64,000 bases of DNA from Sclerotiophoma versabilis (taxonomy: Eukaryota > Ascomycota > Dothideomycetes > Pleosporales > Didymellaceae): contig JAAROD010000058.1 of the NCBI GenBank assembly GCA_012274445.1, positions 1-64,000 of the forward strand, read 5' to 3'. Numbering within the stretch: position 1 is the first letter of the stretch; the number at the start of each line of letters is the position of its first letter. A program made the translations under genes and the position numbers. Positions 14,835-27,400 of the stretch are shown in pieces. The notes under the pieces are model-generated. The model worked only from the letters and a program-made list of their open reading frames with translations. It was not told the DNA's origin and made no database searches.

Positions 14835-15062
14835 CTAGTAATTAAGAATTAAATAAAGAAGGATTAGTTAATTCTTAATTCTTCTACTTATAATTAAGTA
14901 ATTAAATAAAGAGGAATTAGTTAATTCTTAATTATTCTACTAGTAATTAAGAATTAAAAAAAGAGGAATTAGTAAATTCTTAATTATTCTACTAGTAATT
15001 CAGAATTAAAAAAAGAGAAATTAATTAATCTAGAATTCTTCTACTACTAATTAAGAATTAAG
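14835..15062. repeat. 52-bp tandem repeat upstream of helicase relic 1
   Basis: More than four head-to-tail copies begin near 14,835, 14,887, 14,940, 14,992 and 15,045, giving a steady 52-53 bp period. Each carries AGTAATTAAGAATTAA, AAAGAGGAATTAG and TTCTTAATTATTCTAC. The array lies just outside the 5' end of the minus-strand helicase relic and before a plus-strand relic frame, so it occupies what was probably a shared upstream region. Confidence 0.85.
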
Positions 15063-15297
15063 TAAAAGAAAATATCTTTATTCTTAGTTATAGTATAGTA
15101 AATAGAAGACTACTAGTTAAGACGTAATAGAAAAGAAAGTAATATAAGAGTAGAGAAATTCTCTTTCTATTTTATACTACTACTCTACTATCTACTCTCT
15201 ATAACTATAACTACTTATACTAAGATACTAAGTAAAATACTAAGGTAAGAATTCTATATACTACTATTTTCTAGAAGCTAACTTATATCTTTTTTAG

Positions 15298-15975
15298 ATG
15301 TTTAGTACTAAGAAAAGCTATAAGAATCTTAACTATAGTACTACTATAGCTAGAAGAATTCTTAAAGAAAATCTTAGCTCTTTAGCTTTAACTTCTACCT
15401 ATCTACTAGAAAAGAATATTTATAATATAAGAGATAAAGCTAGTAATAAAGTAGTAGGCTTTCTAGGCTATCTAGCTAGCTATAGGAAGCTACCTAGCTT
15501 AGTAAACTATATATATAAGAAAGGTATAGTAGTATAATCTATAGTAGAAGTATTTATACTAATAGTAGATATTAGGCCTAGAACTAGGCTATACTAGGTT
15601 CTTTATTATTATAGTAAACTCTTTTAAGAAAGAAGAATACTATATTACCTACTATAATACTAGAGTAGAAGATAAAGTTACTCTAGTTACTAGTAAAGAG
15701 TTCTTAGAAGAGTATATTAGTAATAAACTCTATACTATTCTAGAGCTAAATAATAGGTATACTTTTATACTAGTATATTAACTATAGTAGCTAATAAGTC
15801 TAGAACTTTCTTCTTTAGTAGAGAAATACTAGAGTACCTAGAGAATTTAGAAGATAAAGAAGAAGAAGAAAAGAAAGAAGAAGAAGAGAAAGTAAAAAGT
15901 ACTACTAGTTTTACTAGTTCTACTAGTTCTACTAGTATAGAAGAAGAAGAAGAAAATCTTTTTATAGACTATTAA
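15298..15975 (+). pseudogene. RIP-degraded unidentified gene, acidic/Ser-Thr C-terminus
   Basis: An ATG-started frame of 79 codons (MFSTKKSYKNLNYSTTIARR...) is followed after a TAA by further coding-like sequence in shifted frames. That includes a stretch ending in a Glu/Lys-rich run and a TTSFTSSTSSTSIEEEEE-like tail before a stop near 15,975. Base composition is RIP-type. No domain was recognised. The reading resembles an old gene with introns or frameshifts, divergent from helicase relic 1. It could instead be part of a larger repeat; function unknown. Confidence 0.4.
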
Positions 15976-16349
15976 ATACTATAGCTCTATTTTAAGTAAA
16001 AGCTTTTTAAGATTAAAATTAGTTCTAGAATTATATCTACTTTCTAAAAGAATAAAGTAAAAAAAAAAATATATCTCTAGCTATAGTATTATTATATAAA
16101 TAGAAATAATAGAGAAAAAAAAATAAGTTAAAGCTTTTTCTTTTATAAAATAATTCTTAGTTATTATCTTTAGTTACTATATAAATAGAAAGTTACTAGT
16201 TATTATTATAAAAGAATAGTCTTAGAAGAATTCTTTTTTAAATATACTTAGCCTTTATCTATTAAAAGAGACTCTACTTATACTCTAGTTAGAAAAGATA
16301 GATAGTTATCTTTAGTTATTACTATATCTTAAGAGTACTAGCTACTATT
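15976..16349. other. RIP-degraded spacer
   Basis: TA-rich, CpA/TpG-poor sequence between the unidentified relic and the 171-bp array. Nothing beyond scattered short frames can be seen. Confidence 0.5.
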
Positions 16350-17090
16350 TACTATAAGTAATTAACTCTAGTTATTTTTATAGCTACTAAGTATAAGAAA
16401 ATATAGTTATTCTCTTTACTAATATCTACTAGTAATTACTATCTATAATTACTATTTCTACTAGTATAGAATTAGTTAGAATAGCTAGAAAAGAAATAGT
16501 AGAAGAAAAAACGCTAGTTATTCTAAACTGCTAGTTATTCCCTTTAGTTATTACCTAAGAGAAAAAACACTAGTTATTCTCTCTACTAATAGCTACTAGT
16601 AATTACTATTTAGTATTCCTATTTTACTAGCCTAGAATAGGCTAGAACAGCTAAAGGAGAAGAGAAAAGAATAGAAAACAAAAAAACTACTAGTTATTCT
16701 AAATAGCTAGTTATTCTCTCTAGTTATTACCTAAGAGAGAAAGCGCTACTTACTTTCTCTACTAATATTTACTAGTAATTACTATTTAGTATTACTATTT
16801 CTACTAGTATAGAATAGGCTAGAATAGCTAGAAATAAAATAGTAGAGAAAAAACGCTAGTTATTCTAAACCGCTAGTTATTCCCTTTAGTTATTACCTAA
16901 GAGAAAAAACGCTAGTTATTCTCTTTACTAACAGCTACTAGCAATTACTATCTAGTATTACTATTTCTACTAGCCTAGAACAGGCTAGAATTGTAAAAAA
17001 AGAAGAGAAAAGAAGAGAAAAAGAAAAAAACTACTAGGTATTCTAAACTGCTAGTTATTCTTCTAGATAAGCTAGTAGATATTCTTCTAG
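16350..17090. repeat. Approximately 170-180 bp tandem repeat, about four copies
   Basis: The landmark GCTAGTTATTC followed by TTTAGTTATTACCTAAGAG recurs near 16,528, 16,704 and 16,870, with a partial copy near 17,049. Each copy also contains CTACTAGTAATTACTATC and CTAGAATAGGCTAGAA blocks. The units are long and diverged. The array lies on the telomere side of (3' of) helicase relic 2. Unit structure and spacing do not resemble CRISPR. Confidence 0.8.
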
Positions 17091-17699
17091 ATAAGCTAGT
17101 AGGCTTATAGCCTCTTTTACTTACCTTTTATACTCTATTATAGTTTATACACCTCTTTTTCTTCTACTATACTTTTTCTTATACTCTTAAGTAAACCTAT
17201 ATTATACTTTCTATAGAGTCTAGAGCCTTTCTATAGTTTTCTACTTATACTCTACTACTATAACTAACTTTAACTCTACTCTAACTTGCGTACTAGACTA
17301 GACCTAACTCTACTATTTTTTTATTTTTTTATTTTTTTTTTCTGCCTTAATACTAACCTGCTTACTACTATCTTATAGCTAAAATATTTATTCTATCTTC
17401 TTTTTCTATACGTCTATACTATTTATATTACTATTTATTAATTTTAACTTTTCTAACTTTTATATAATACGCATATATAACTTAGCTAAGTATTTCTAAG
17501 ATATATAACCTTAACTTAACCTTAATACTAATACTAGTCTATTTCTACTACCTATATACTATTATACTACTATATAAATAATACTACTCTAATTACTACT
17601 ACTATTATATTACTAAAAGATTTACTTTAAACCTACTTTCTATACTACTTATCTATTTCTATATCTACCTCTACTACCCTTTTACTCTTATATAATATC

Positions 17700-20600
17700 T
17701 AATAGGCCTACTACCTACTTACTCTCTCTTTTTTACTTTACTTACCTACTATTCTTCTCTAGTTCTGCTCTATAGTTTTAACTACCTTCTCTTCTTTACT
17801 TTTAAATACTCTACTCTAGAAAGTATATCTATAAGCCTACTTACCTACTTCTTCTTTTATTAGTACTAACTATAAAGTATATATTACTCTAGTTCTATAT
17901 AGTTACTATACTAAGTCTATATTAGCTAGATATTAAACCTTAATTTAATATTAATCCTATTCTACCTCTATATACGCCTTATAGTTCTTTATAATAAATA
18001 ATACTATCTAAACTATAATTACTATTATATTACTAAATAACTTATACTTATTCTATACTTTAATAGTATATTACTTACCTAGCTATACTATGTATACCTT
18101 CTAATTCTCTTCTATCTCTCTACTATACCTATACTATTAGATAATCTCTACTTTCTTCTCTACCTACTCTACTACTCTTACTAATAGTACTACTATATTT
18201 AGCTATTAATACTTAAACTTCTTATTCTTCTCTGTTGCGTAGTACTTCTAACTAACCTAGCACCTTTAGTAGTTATTCTTAATTATTTTATTTCTGCTTA
18301 TACTTCTTACCTAGGTTATTACTATTTAGAAGTTATCTAGCTTTCTTTTTATTACGCTCTAGTACGCTGCGCACTATATTATTCTATACTAATACTACTT
18401 CTTACTACCTACTTTATCTATTATATAGTATACTATATACCTAGCCTGTAGCTTATTAAACAGCTACTCTACCTGCCTCTATTTACGCCTATACCTCTGC
18501 TGCTTGTCTAGCTATAGCTAGACTCTATCTCTATACTAGTTATAGCTAGCTACTTCTTCTAAGTTACTATAGCTTACTCTAATCTAGTCTATATACTAAC
18601 TTATTAGTAGCTACTAATAGCTACTACTAATAATAAAAAGCTCTATTACTAATATATTAATATTATCTAGCTATACAGCTAGTATCTACTCTACCTTACT
18701 ATACTCTACTAGTATTACTAAATTTCCTATCTTACCTACTCTTCTACCTTACCTGCTCTTCTATGTATAGTTAATTATACTTTATAGTATATCTATATAT
18801 AAAATATATATAATCTCTAAGTAGTCTATACTAGCGCCTAGTATAGATATTACTACTATTAGCCTACTTTCTTACTTCTACTTTTCTAGCTTCTCTACTT
18901 TTTTCTTATTCTTAACACCTGTGTAATAAAATATATAGCTAAGTATAGCTACTATATTCTTATATAGTATCTTACTCTAGTAGTATATAACTCTCTTTAG
19001 CCTACACTTCTATAGCTATGCCTAATACTATAAGCTAATTATTATAGCTATTTCTTTCTTCTACTTTAGCTTATACTATAATATAAAGTAGTATATATTT
19101 AGCTATATAGTACTTACTTATATATATATTATATTATATATAAGTATACTTAACTCTAGTACGTACTTCTATACTAGTAGTAATATTACTATTATAAGTA
19201 TAATTAGGTAGCTAAGCAGCTATAAGTTCTTTAGCAGTACTAGCTTTAGCTACTAGCTATATACTAAGAAGATAAGATAATACTTATCTACTACTACCTA
19301 TTATAGTAGCCTCTTTTAAAGCAGTAACTCTGTATATACTAAGAAGTTACTTATACTAAAAATATTACCTATATAATCTATACTAATAATAATAATAGAT
19401 ACTAGGTTATTCTTACTATGCTTCTACTCTATATACTCTATACTACTACTCTAAATATATTCTACTAGATTATTAATTAGTACCTAGTATAGTATAATAA
19501 TAACTATAACTTCTATTTACTTTATAACTACTAGCACTATAAATAGCAGACTCTTACTACCTTCTATTAAAAGTATAATAACTAGTAGATTCTATTTATT
19601 AAGAATAGTATATATTACCTACTTCTGCTCTACTAAGCAGAACTCTACCTCCTATATACCTAGTACCTACTATAGCACTATATAGATTTTATCTTTATAT
19701 AGGTCTTCTACTCTTACCTTCTTATTCTATAGTAGTAGTACTAGCCTAGATATACTTACCTATATTAGCCTTTTCTTTTATATACTACTTATAATAGCTG
19801 TTTAATATACCTTACCTATGCTATTAACTTCTAAGAACTTATACTATACTATACTAAGTAGCTAGAATATATTAATTAAGTATATACTAAGATACTAGAT
19901 AATATCTATTAGCATACTATAATTACCTATACCTATTATAGTTATACGTAAGTTCTAAAGCTTAATAATATCCTTACTATTATTTTCTACTTCTACCTTA
20001 TTTACTTTACTAATATTATCCTAGTAGCTCTTACTAAATAACTCTCTAATATAGACTTAGCTAAGTTCTATAGTAGTATACTAGTAGTTAAGTATATATA
20101 GTATAATACCTAGTCTCTTTTATATTTCTTACTTAAGAACTCTTATTAGTTAATTAGTATTCTATATACTCTATATATTATACTAGATATAGTTACTATA
20201 GCTACTACTAAGCACTTATAGTGTTAGATACTTATAGAATAGCTATATATATACTAAGTAGAGTGCTATAATCTACCTAAGCTATAGTAGTAAAAAGTAT
20301 AGTATAATTTTTAGCTTATCCTACTATAACTATAACTTATAATAGTAGACTACTATTATAATCTACCTATTAGTAATAAAGATATTATAATTCTATAGTA
20401 TAATATTATAGTATTAAATTATTATAATCTCTAATTCTCTTTTTAGCTACTCTAATATAATATGCATACTATATAGTAGCAGCTCTAAGAAGTAGGCTAT
20501 CTACCTTATATACTACTATACTACCTTAATACTTTACTACCTATTAGTGTGCTTTAGTTATATACTACTATCTATAGTCTTTACTCTTATTAGTATCTAA

Positions 20601-22500
20601 GTAAGCCTGTTCTCTAGCTTATTACTTAGTATATTAATAAAAGATATACTTTACTTTATAAATATAATATTATTAATAACCTACTTAAGATTAATTATAA
20701 AGTACTCTTCTTTATTATCTACCTAGTATAGCTTCTATAGTATCTTAAATGTCTTTATTACTAAGTTCTGCGCTATCTTATAAAAGTAGCTAACCTTAAT
20801 CTACTAACTAGTTAGATAGAATATCTACTTATCTACTAACTAGTATATATTACCTAAATTACTAGTTATTAATATAATATACTTTCTATATATAAGTATA
20901 CTAATTATTATACTTATTAGAGTAAATATACTATTTACTAGATACTTATACTATATCTTAATAAAGTAATTACAGTCCTACTCTATCTATATATTATACT
21001 GCCTACTTAGAAGTAGCTTTTTAGCTCTAATTACTTATACGTAGTATACTATGCCTACTAGTATATATAAATAGTGCTTTATAGTCTATAAGCAGCCTAT
21101 ATTTAGGTTAATACTAAGTATAGTAAGAACCTATATTAAGCTAGTAGATAGTACTTTAGAGTAATACTTTATAAAGATAAATAAGCTAATAGACTTTAGA
21201 AGTATTTCTATTTATATTACTTACTTACTACTATTAAGTATATTCTATAGCCTAATTATATATAACTTCTATTTAACTGTTTATATAAATAACTTATAAG
21301 TATTCTTTATTTTATCTTATAATACCTTTATATATATTAGTATTAGTTTATATAATTTATAAAAGGGCTGTAAAGTTTTACTTTTATCTTTACTTTCTTT
21401 ACTATCTTTACTATCTTTACTATTCTTCTTACTACTTACTATCTCTTTACTATTATAGTTAAATTATCCTTTTCTTATATAGATAATCTACTACTCTTTA
21501 TTAGCTAGCACCTATAGATAGAAGTAGATAAGCTTTACTATATAGCTTATATACTAAGCCTAACTCTTTAGGTTCTATAGTTATACTAGTAGCTAGGTAT
21601 TAGCTTTACTTAGTTTTATACTATATAGCTAGCGCCTTAGCTTATATAGAAGTATAGCTAGTCCCCTAATACTTCTATTAACTAGTTACTCTATTAGCTT
21701 AGTAGTAAGCTTTATCTTATCTTTACTATAATTAGGTGTATAGGCTTAATAGATAAGATACTTAAGATTTTAGCTCTTAAAGAACTCTAACTATTCTATA
21801 TACTTAAACTAGCCTATCTTATTAGTCTTTATTACTACTTCTAGTATTTATAGCTCTTTTTAAATTTATTATTATATTAAGCTGTATACAGCTAGCTCTT
21901 TCTAAATAGCAACTTTAATATTTATATTTTTAGAATTTTTAGTATTATCTATTTTAATAATAAAATATTTCTATATTCTTACTATATAGAAAAAACTCTA
22001 AACTTTAATAGTCTTACATAGTAAGCTTTTCTCTTCTATTTAAGCTTACTAGTAATCTTTTTTATAGTACTAGTAGAATATATTCTTATTAGTACTAATA
22101 TAGTTATATATTCTATACTATAGTATATCTACTAGCGCTCTAAGCTCTTTAATTAGTATTACTAGCTTATTTAGAAGTTTAATATTATTAGGTTTAGTTA
22201 ATATATAGTTACTAAAGTGCCTAATAATCTCTTTCTAAGTTATAGTAGGTATATTATAGTACTATAAGAGATGCCTATTAAGATTAATAATACCTATTTA
22301 GTAATCCTTATATACTAGCACGCTATATTTCTTTAAGAAATAGAGAATAGTATTATAATTTTTTAGTAATACCTAAGTACTATTTTTCTAACTATATTAG
22401 CTATATTATATATTATTATTATTATTACTACGCTATTATAGAGCTATTATATAGTTTTGCTAGGCCTAATTTATAGTAAACTCTAAGCTAGTACTCTAAC
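17700..22500 (-). pseudogene. RIP-inactivated telomere-linked RecQ-type helicase (relic 2)
   Basis: A second helicase in the same orientation, clearly different in sequence from relic 1. Minus-strand reading gives, in order: an upstream region with readable blocks such as LTTKLIEQLVNRSIRGLA-like text (about 21.6-21.8 kb); LLVIILLIEGSKSLLF, a decayed Walker A (about 19,548-19,573); IVIIILY and LINNLVEYI; VVVDKYYLIF in place of the VVVDECH-type DEAH box (19,277-19,288); YYTGVKNK...VEKLEK; ISILGASIDYLEI, decayed motif V (18,821-18,850); and SIINYT then KSR-GRR, decayed motif VI of the QESGRAGR type (about 18,745-18,770). A long C-terminal tail with scattered Cys-like positions follows. Stops fall where Trp or Gln is expected. 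Both ends are approximate; 17,091-17,700 is RIPed DNA that may belong to the tail. Confidence 0.85.
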
Positions 22501-22845
22501 TCTAACACTACTATAATAATAGTCTATAGCCTACTAAAATTCTATAGAAAGATATATAAACGCGTATAATAACTATATTAATATTTTAGTAAGTATAGGT
22601 ATTATTATTCTATATAATTCTAGCCTAATAATTTAGGCTATAAACTCTAACTCTAAACTCTAATACTAAGTAAGTTTAGGTTAGTATTAATATAATTTAT
22701 ACTCTAAATTACTATATTATATTATTAAGATATAAGAAGATAACTTAATATACTAGTTACTAAATATAGAGATAAGCTTAGTTATATATAAGCCTATATT
22801 CTAGTTATATAGTTTAAGAATAAACCTAAAAGAAAAAGAGAATAG

Positions 22846-23343
22846 TATTATAATTCTATATAGATAAAGTAGTATAATAATTAAGTAGCTAACTAGAGCT
22901 CTTACCTATAGGCTAAAGTAGAGTTAAGAAGAATCTCTCTTTATATAGTTACGTAATAAACTTATTAATAAGTATAATATATATAACTTACTTATTAATA
23001 AGTATTATATATTATTACTTATTAATAAGTAATACTATATATCTTATTAGACTAACTCTAGTTACTTCTTAATAAGTATTATCTTCTAGTAAGTATATAG
23101 TTAGTAGGAATATAACTCTTATAGTTTATATTTAACTTAGTTAATTAAGTTTATCTTTAGAATCTTAACTCTAACTCTTAAGCTAGATAGTCTACTTTAT
23201 ACTACTTATTATTACCTTCTATTATTATAGTATTTTACTAAGTAATAATTCTAACTCTTATAGACTATTCTATACTAGTGCTTATCTCTAAGAGCTAATA
23301 TAAATAGTGCTTATAAGCTTTACTTAAAAGTATAACTTTAGTA
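22846..23343 (+). repeat. Solo LTR 1 of a retrotransposon family
   Basis: About 498 bp starting TATTATAATTCTATATAG (ancestral TGTTATAAT inferred) and ending AAAGTATAACTTTAGTA. It shares its full length with the LTR at 25,110-25,607 and with the inverted copy at 35,967-36,456. Internal landmarks are AACTAGAGCTCTTAC, several TTATTAATAAGTA palindromes and ATAACTCTTATAGTTTA. Flanks AATAG and AAAAG are an imperfect 5-bp target duplication. No internal retrotransposon domain lies between it and the next element, so it is read as a solo LTR. Confidence 0.8.
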
Positions 23344-23477
23344 AAAAGATAGAAAAGAAAGAAGAAATTATCTCTTCTTATATAAGATATAGTAATATAA
23401 TAAGCTATACTCTATAATTATATATATAGGTTTAGTATATAGTATTATATACTTAGAGCTTAGCCTATTATAAAAGT

Positions 23478-25109
23478 ACTACTAAGCTAAATATACTACT
23501 AAGCTAGATACTTTTTCTTAACATTACTAATATCTTATATAAAAGGTAATATAAATATAATATATATTTTTTCTTTTTTAGTAAGAAGGTAGAATTATAC
23601 TTATACTTTAAGCCTATATATTAGGCTAGTTTAAGAGTATATAGAGTGCTGCAGTAGCTTTTAAGATACCTTATTAGTAGCTCTCTAATTAGCTAAATAA
23701 AATTATATTTTAACCTAAAGTACTACCTAATAGCTAAAAGCTCTTTATAATAGAAGAATAAATAATTATATAATATATTCTTAACTTTAACTTATATAGA
23801 TTAACTCTTTAGCTATATAAGGTAGTAGATATTATAGATATACTATTAGCTATATATAGTAAAACACCTATTAGTAAGAACTAGGCTAAGTAATTTATAT
23901 TATATATAAAGAAACTAAAAATAGCTTTTAATTAAGTAAAAGACTATTAAAGAATACTTTAGAAAGATTTAAAAGTTATTAGTATATAGTTTAAGCTTAT
24001 ATAAAAGATAAAAGATAAGTATAGAGTTCTAGATAAGAATATCTATAACTTTAATAAAACTAGCTTCTAAATAGAAGTTATTAGCTTAATGAAGGTTATT
24101 ATAGGTTTAGAGAAATATATAAAACTAAACCTTATTTACCTAGGTAGTTAGAAGTAGGTTATAGTTATTTAGAGTATTTATACTACTAGGTATACTATTC
24201 TACTCTTTATTATCTATAAAGAGTATATTTATATCTTTACCTAGTATAAGAAGACTAATATTCTATATAACTAAAAGCTCTCTATCTCTAAGAATAGATA
24301 AATAAATAATATACTTAGTATTAAGTAGTTAAAGTATTTTAATATATATATAAAAGCATATTAAAAGAGGTTATATAGGCTAATTATTCTAGACAGCTAT
24401 AAGAGCTACCTTAACTAGAAGTTTAAGAACTACTACCTAGAGAATAGAATCTTAACTCTTTATATACCTTCTTACTTATTATATATACTTTAGCTACTTA
24501 ATATAGTATATTTCTTACTATTAAAACTAAAGTACTTCTAATATATATAAGCCTTAGTATCTAAAAATATCTTCTATATTAATAAGAAAGGCTTTCTTCT
24601 AGGTTTTAAAGATATACTTTTTAATATATTTATATATAATAACTATAAGAAGGCCTTTTAGGTATTAAAACTAGTGCTTACTAATACGCAGGTAGTTATT
24701 AATTAGCTTAAAGTATTATTTTATACCTCTCTACTAGTACCTCTACTAGAAACACTATATTAATTCTAAATACTAAGTAATATATATAAATTTAGGTTAT
24801 AATTAAAGCTTATAAGTAAGTACTTTATATATTTACTAATATTTACTTAGAAAAAGTTCTTAAAGCTAGTAAAAGAAGCTAAGAAGATACTATATGAAAA
24901 TATTCTTATTAAGGCTTATATATAAGAGCTTAAAAAGTAATTAGTAGAAGTTACTAAGTATAAGAAGTATAAAAGAAAGTAGATTTAGTATAGTAGAATA
25001 ATAGAGTATAGTACTATAGTATTATCTTTATCTAAGAGTATAGCTATAGCTTATATAGTATTAAAGAGAGTATATAGTAGTAGTAGTAGTTAAGAAAGAG
25101 CCTAGCTAG
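23478..25109 (+). mobile_element. pogo/Fot1-type DNA transposon A, RIPed, 3' end lost
   Basis: The left end carries the TACTACTAAGCTARATA direct repeat and TTTCTTAACATTACTAATA seen at both ends of element B. A decayed transposase follows in the plus frame. The clearest part is a DDE_1-like block near 24,380-24,560: ILDSYKSYLN (ILDGHxSHLT expected), KFKNYYLENRILTLYIPS, then LLNIVYFLLLKLKYF (the LDVxCFSPLK-type region). The Lys/Arg-rich C-terminal region runs to about 25,090. At 25,109 the element is cut by an LTR. Its remaining 3' end, known from element B, was not found downstream, so the copy is truncated. Confidence 0.85.
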
Positions 25110-25607
25110 TGTTATAATACTATATAGATAAAGTAGTATAGTAATTAAGTAGCTAACTAGAGCTCTTACTTATAAGCTAGAGTAGATTTAGATATAATCT
25201 TTCTTTATATAGTTATATAATATACTTATTAATAAGTATAATATATATAACCTACTTATTAAAAAGTATTATATATTATTACTTATTAATAAGTAATACT
25301 ATATATCTTATTAAACTAACTCTAGTTACTTATTAATAAGTATTATCTTCTAGTAAGAATATAGTTAGTAAAAATATAAGTCTTATAGTTTATATTTAAC
25401 TTAGTTAATTAAGTTTATTTTTAGAATCTTAACTTTAACTCTTAAGCTAGATAGTTTATTCTATACTACTTATTATTAACCTTTATTATTATAGTGTTTT
25501 ACTAGGTAATAACCTATACTCTTATAGAACTTTCTATACTAGTACTTATTTCTAAGAACTAATATAAATAGTACTTATAAGCTTTACTTAAAAGTATAAC
25601 TTTAATA
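25110..25607 (+). repeat. LTR 2, 5' LTR of a truncated retroelement
   Basis: Starts TGTTATAATAC with the TG intact and ends AACTTTAATA (from AACA). It is nearly collinear with LTR 1. It is inserted in pogo element A, with GCTAG on the left flank. Coding-like gag sequence begins immediately to its right, so it is probably a 5' LTR rather than solo. No 3' LTR was found before 28 kb. Confidence 0.75.
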
Positions 25608-27400
25608 CTTTAAATACTTTTAAAGATAAGTACTACTTTAGAAACCTATACTACTTCTAGCAGCTCTTATACTTAATAATTTAATAATAATATTAATATA
25701 GAATAAGTACTAGCTATATACTTTAGAGTTAGTATTACTAAACTTAACTTCTACTATAGTAAGTAATATAAACTAGAAGACTAGCTTATATAGTAGAACC
25801 TCTTCTTTATATTTTAGAAAGAAGAAGTTACTAAGAAAAATAAGTTACCTTTATTACTAGTTATATATAAGATAAGGCTTTTACCTAGATTAAACTCTTT
25901 TTTTAATACTACTATACTAATAAAGACTTAACTATAATTAACTCTTAGTTTAAGAACTTTAACCTATTTAAGAAATAGATTTTACCTATATTTAGAGTCT
26001 TAAATAAACTAGTAATTATATATTATAATATTTAATATATTTATTAGAAGTAATCTACTACTAAATATACTGCTAACCTCTAGCAGCTAGCTATATTTAC
26101 TAAATAGAATAATATAGTATTAATAACTATATTCTATTAAAGACTAAAGCCTAAGGTTAATAAAGAACTTATATATACTACTATAAGTACTAATAACTTT
26201 AATAATCTAGTTAATAGAGCTATTAGTATTAATATTAAGCCTTTTAAGCTTTAGTAGAAACTTAAAAATAATCTATAAATATATATTATACCTATAGAAT
26301 AATACCTACTACTATATAACTTATAGTATAATAACCTTAATTAAGAAAACTAAAGAAATAACTACTACTAGTCTAATACTAAATACTATATATATAATAG
26401 TACTAGTAGTAGTTACTATAGACTAGAGGCTCTAAACTAATCTAATATTAATAAAGAACCTAAACTATAATAGAACTAGAAAAACAATAGTAGTAATAGG
26501 AAGAATAAGTCTAGTATAACTTATTATAGATATAGTAAGTAAAGCTACTATACTAAGAATTATTAATTAAAGAATAAAATAGTTTAATAACTTAATATAC
26601 TTACCTATAAGAATATAGATACTAGTAATAAATAGAAAGTTCTTATTAATATTATAGAATATTTTATAGAAGACTCTAAGACTAAATCTAATAATAGTTA
26701 TATTAAACTATCTAATAAGAATATATAGAATATCTAAAGCTAAGCACTTATACTATACTAAGAGTTAAATAAATAATAAAAGTATCTATAGAACCTAGTA
26801 GAATAACTATTAGAATAGATAGAATAAATATATAAATAAGAATTAAAGGTACGTAAGTATAAGTTACCTATAATATTCTAATAACTATATAAAATTACTA
26901 GGTAAAAAGTAAATAGAGGTATTATCTACACCTCTAATACTAAAGAAAGTTAGTATAATATAAATATACGTAAATTTAATAAGTATATAGATATAGAACT
27001 AGTATATTAGAAATTTAGAAATAGCAATACTACCTTTTAAGAGAACTATAATTAGATTACTAAAAGTATTAATAAGAAACTATAATAAATAGTACTATAG
27101 ATTTGCATAGGATAATAATAGGTTAATAACCTAAGTATATTCTAATAAGATTAGTAGAAATAAAATTTTAATAAACTTAGTGCTAGTAACTATACTATAT
27201 ACTAGAAGCTTAAGTAATAAGTAAATAATAACTAAAGCTAGAATAAGCCTAACTTTAATAGAAAGCTAGCGCTATATCTAAACCTATAACTAGAGTATAC
27301 TTTAAACTACTAAAATCTAAATTATAGAAAGCTATTATAAATAGTATATATATATAATATCTATTATATATATAAGTTAGAAAAGCTAAAAGTAGAATAG
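25608..27400 (+). mobile_element. LTR retrotransposon internal region, gag remnant
   Basis: RIP-degraded coding sequence downstream of LTR 2. The decisive feature is a decayed CCHC zinc knuckle at 26,522-26,563: translation reads Y-Y-R-Y-S-K-stop-S-Y-Y-T-K-N-Y, exactly the CX2CX4HX4C spacing if Cys TGT/TGC became TAT and His CAC became TAC. That places gag upstream of it. Reverse transcriptase and integrase could not be identified before sequence matching a pogo 3' end begins at about 27.4 kb. The element is therefore truncated or rearranged; Copia versus Gypsy cannot be decided. Confidence 0.7.

Noticed and set aside
16350..17090. CRISPR-like array
   Set aside because: Units are long, diverged tandem copies without uniform short repeats and unique spacers; the genome is fungal.
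17700..22500. Gypsy-type pol or a DUF3435 captain in this block
   Set aside because: First reading suggested one or the other, but ordered RecQ motifs (Walker A, DEAH-like, motifs V and VI) fit much better.
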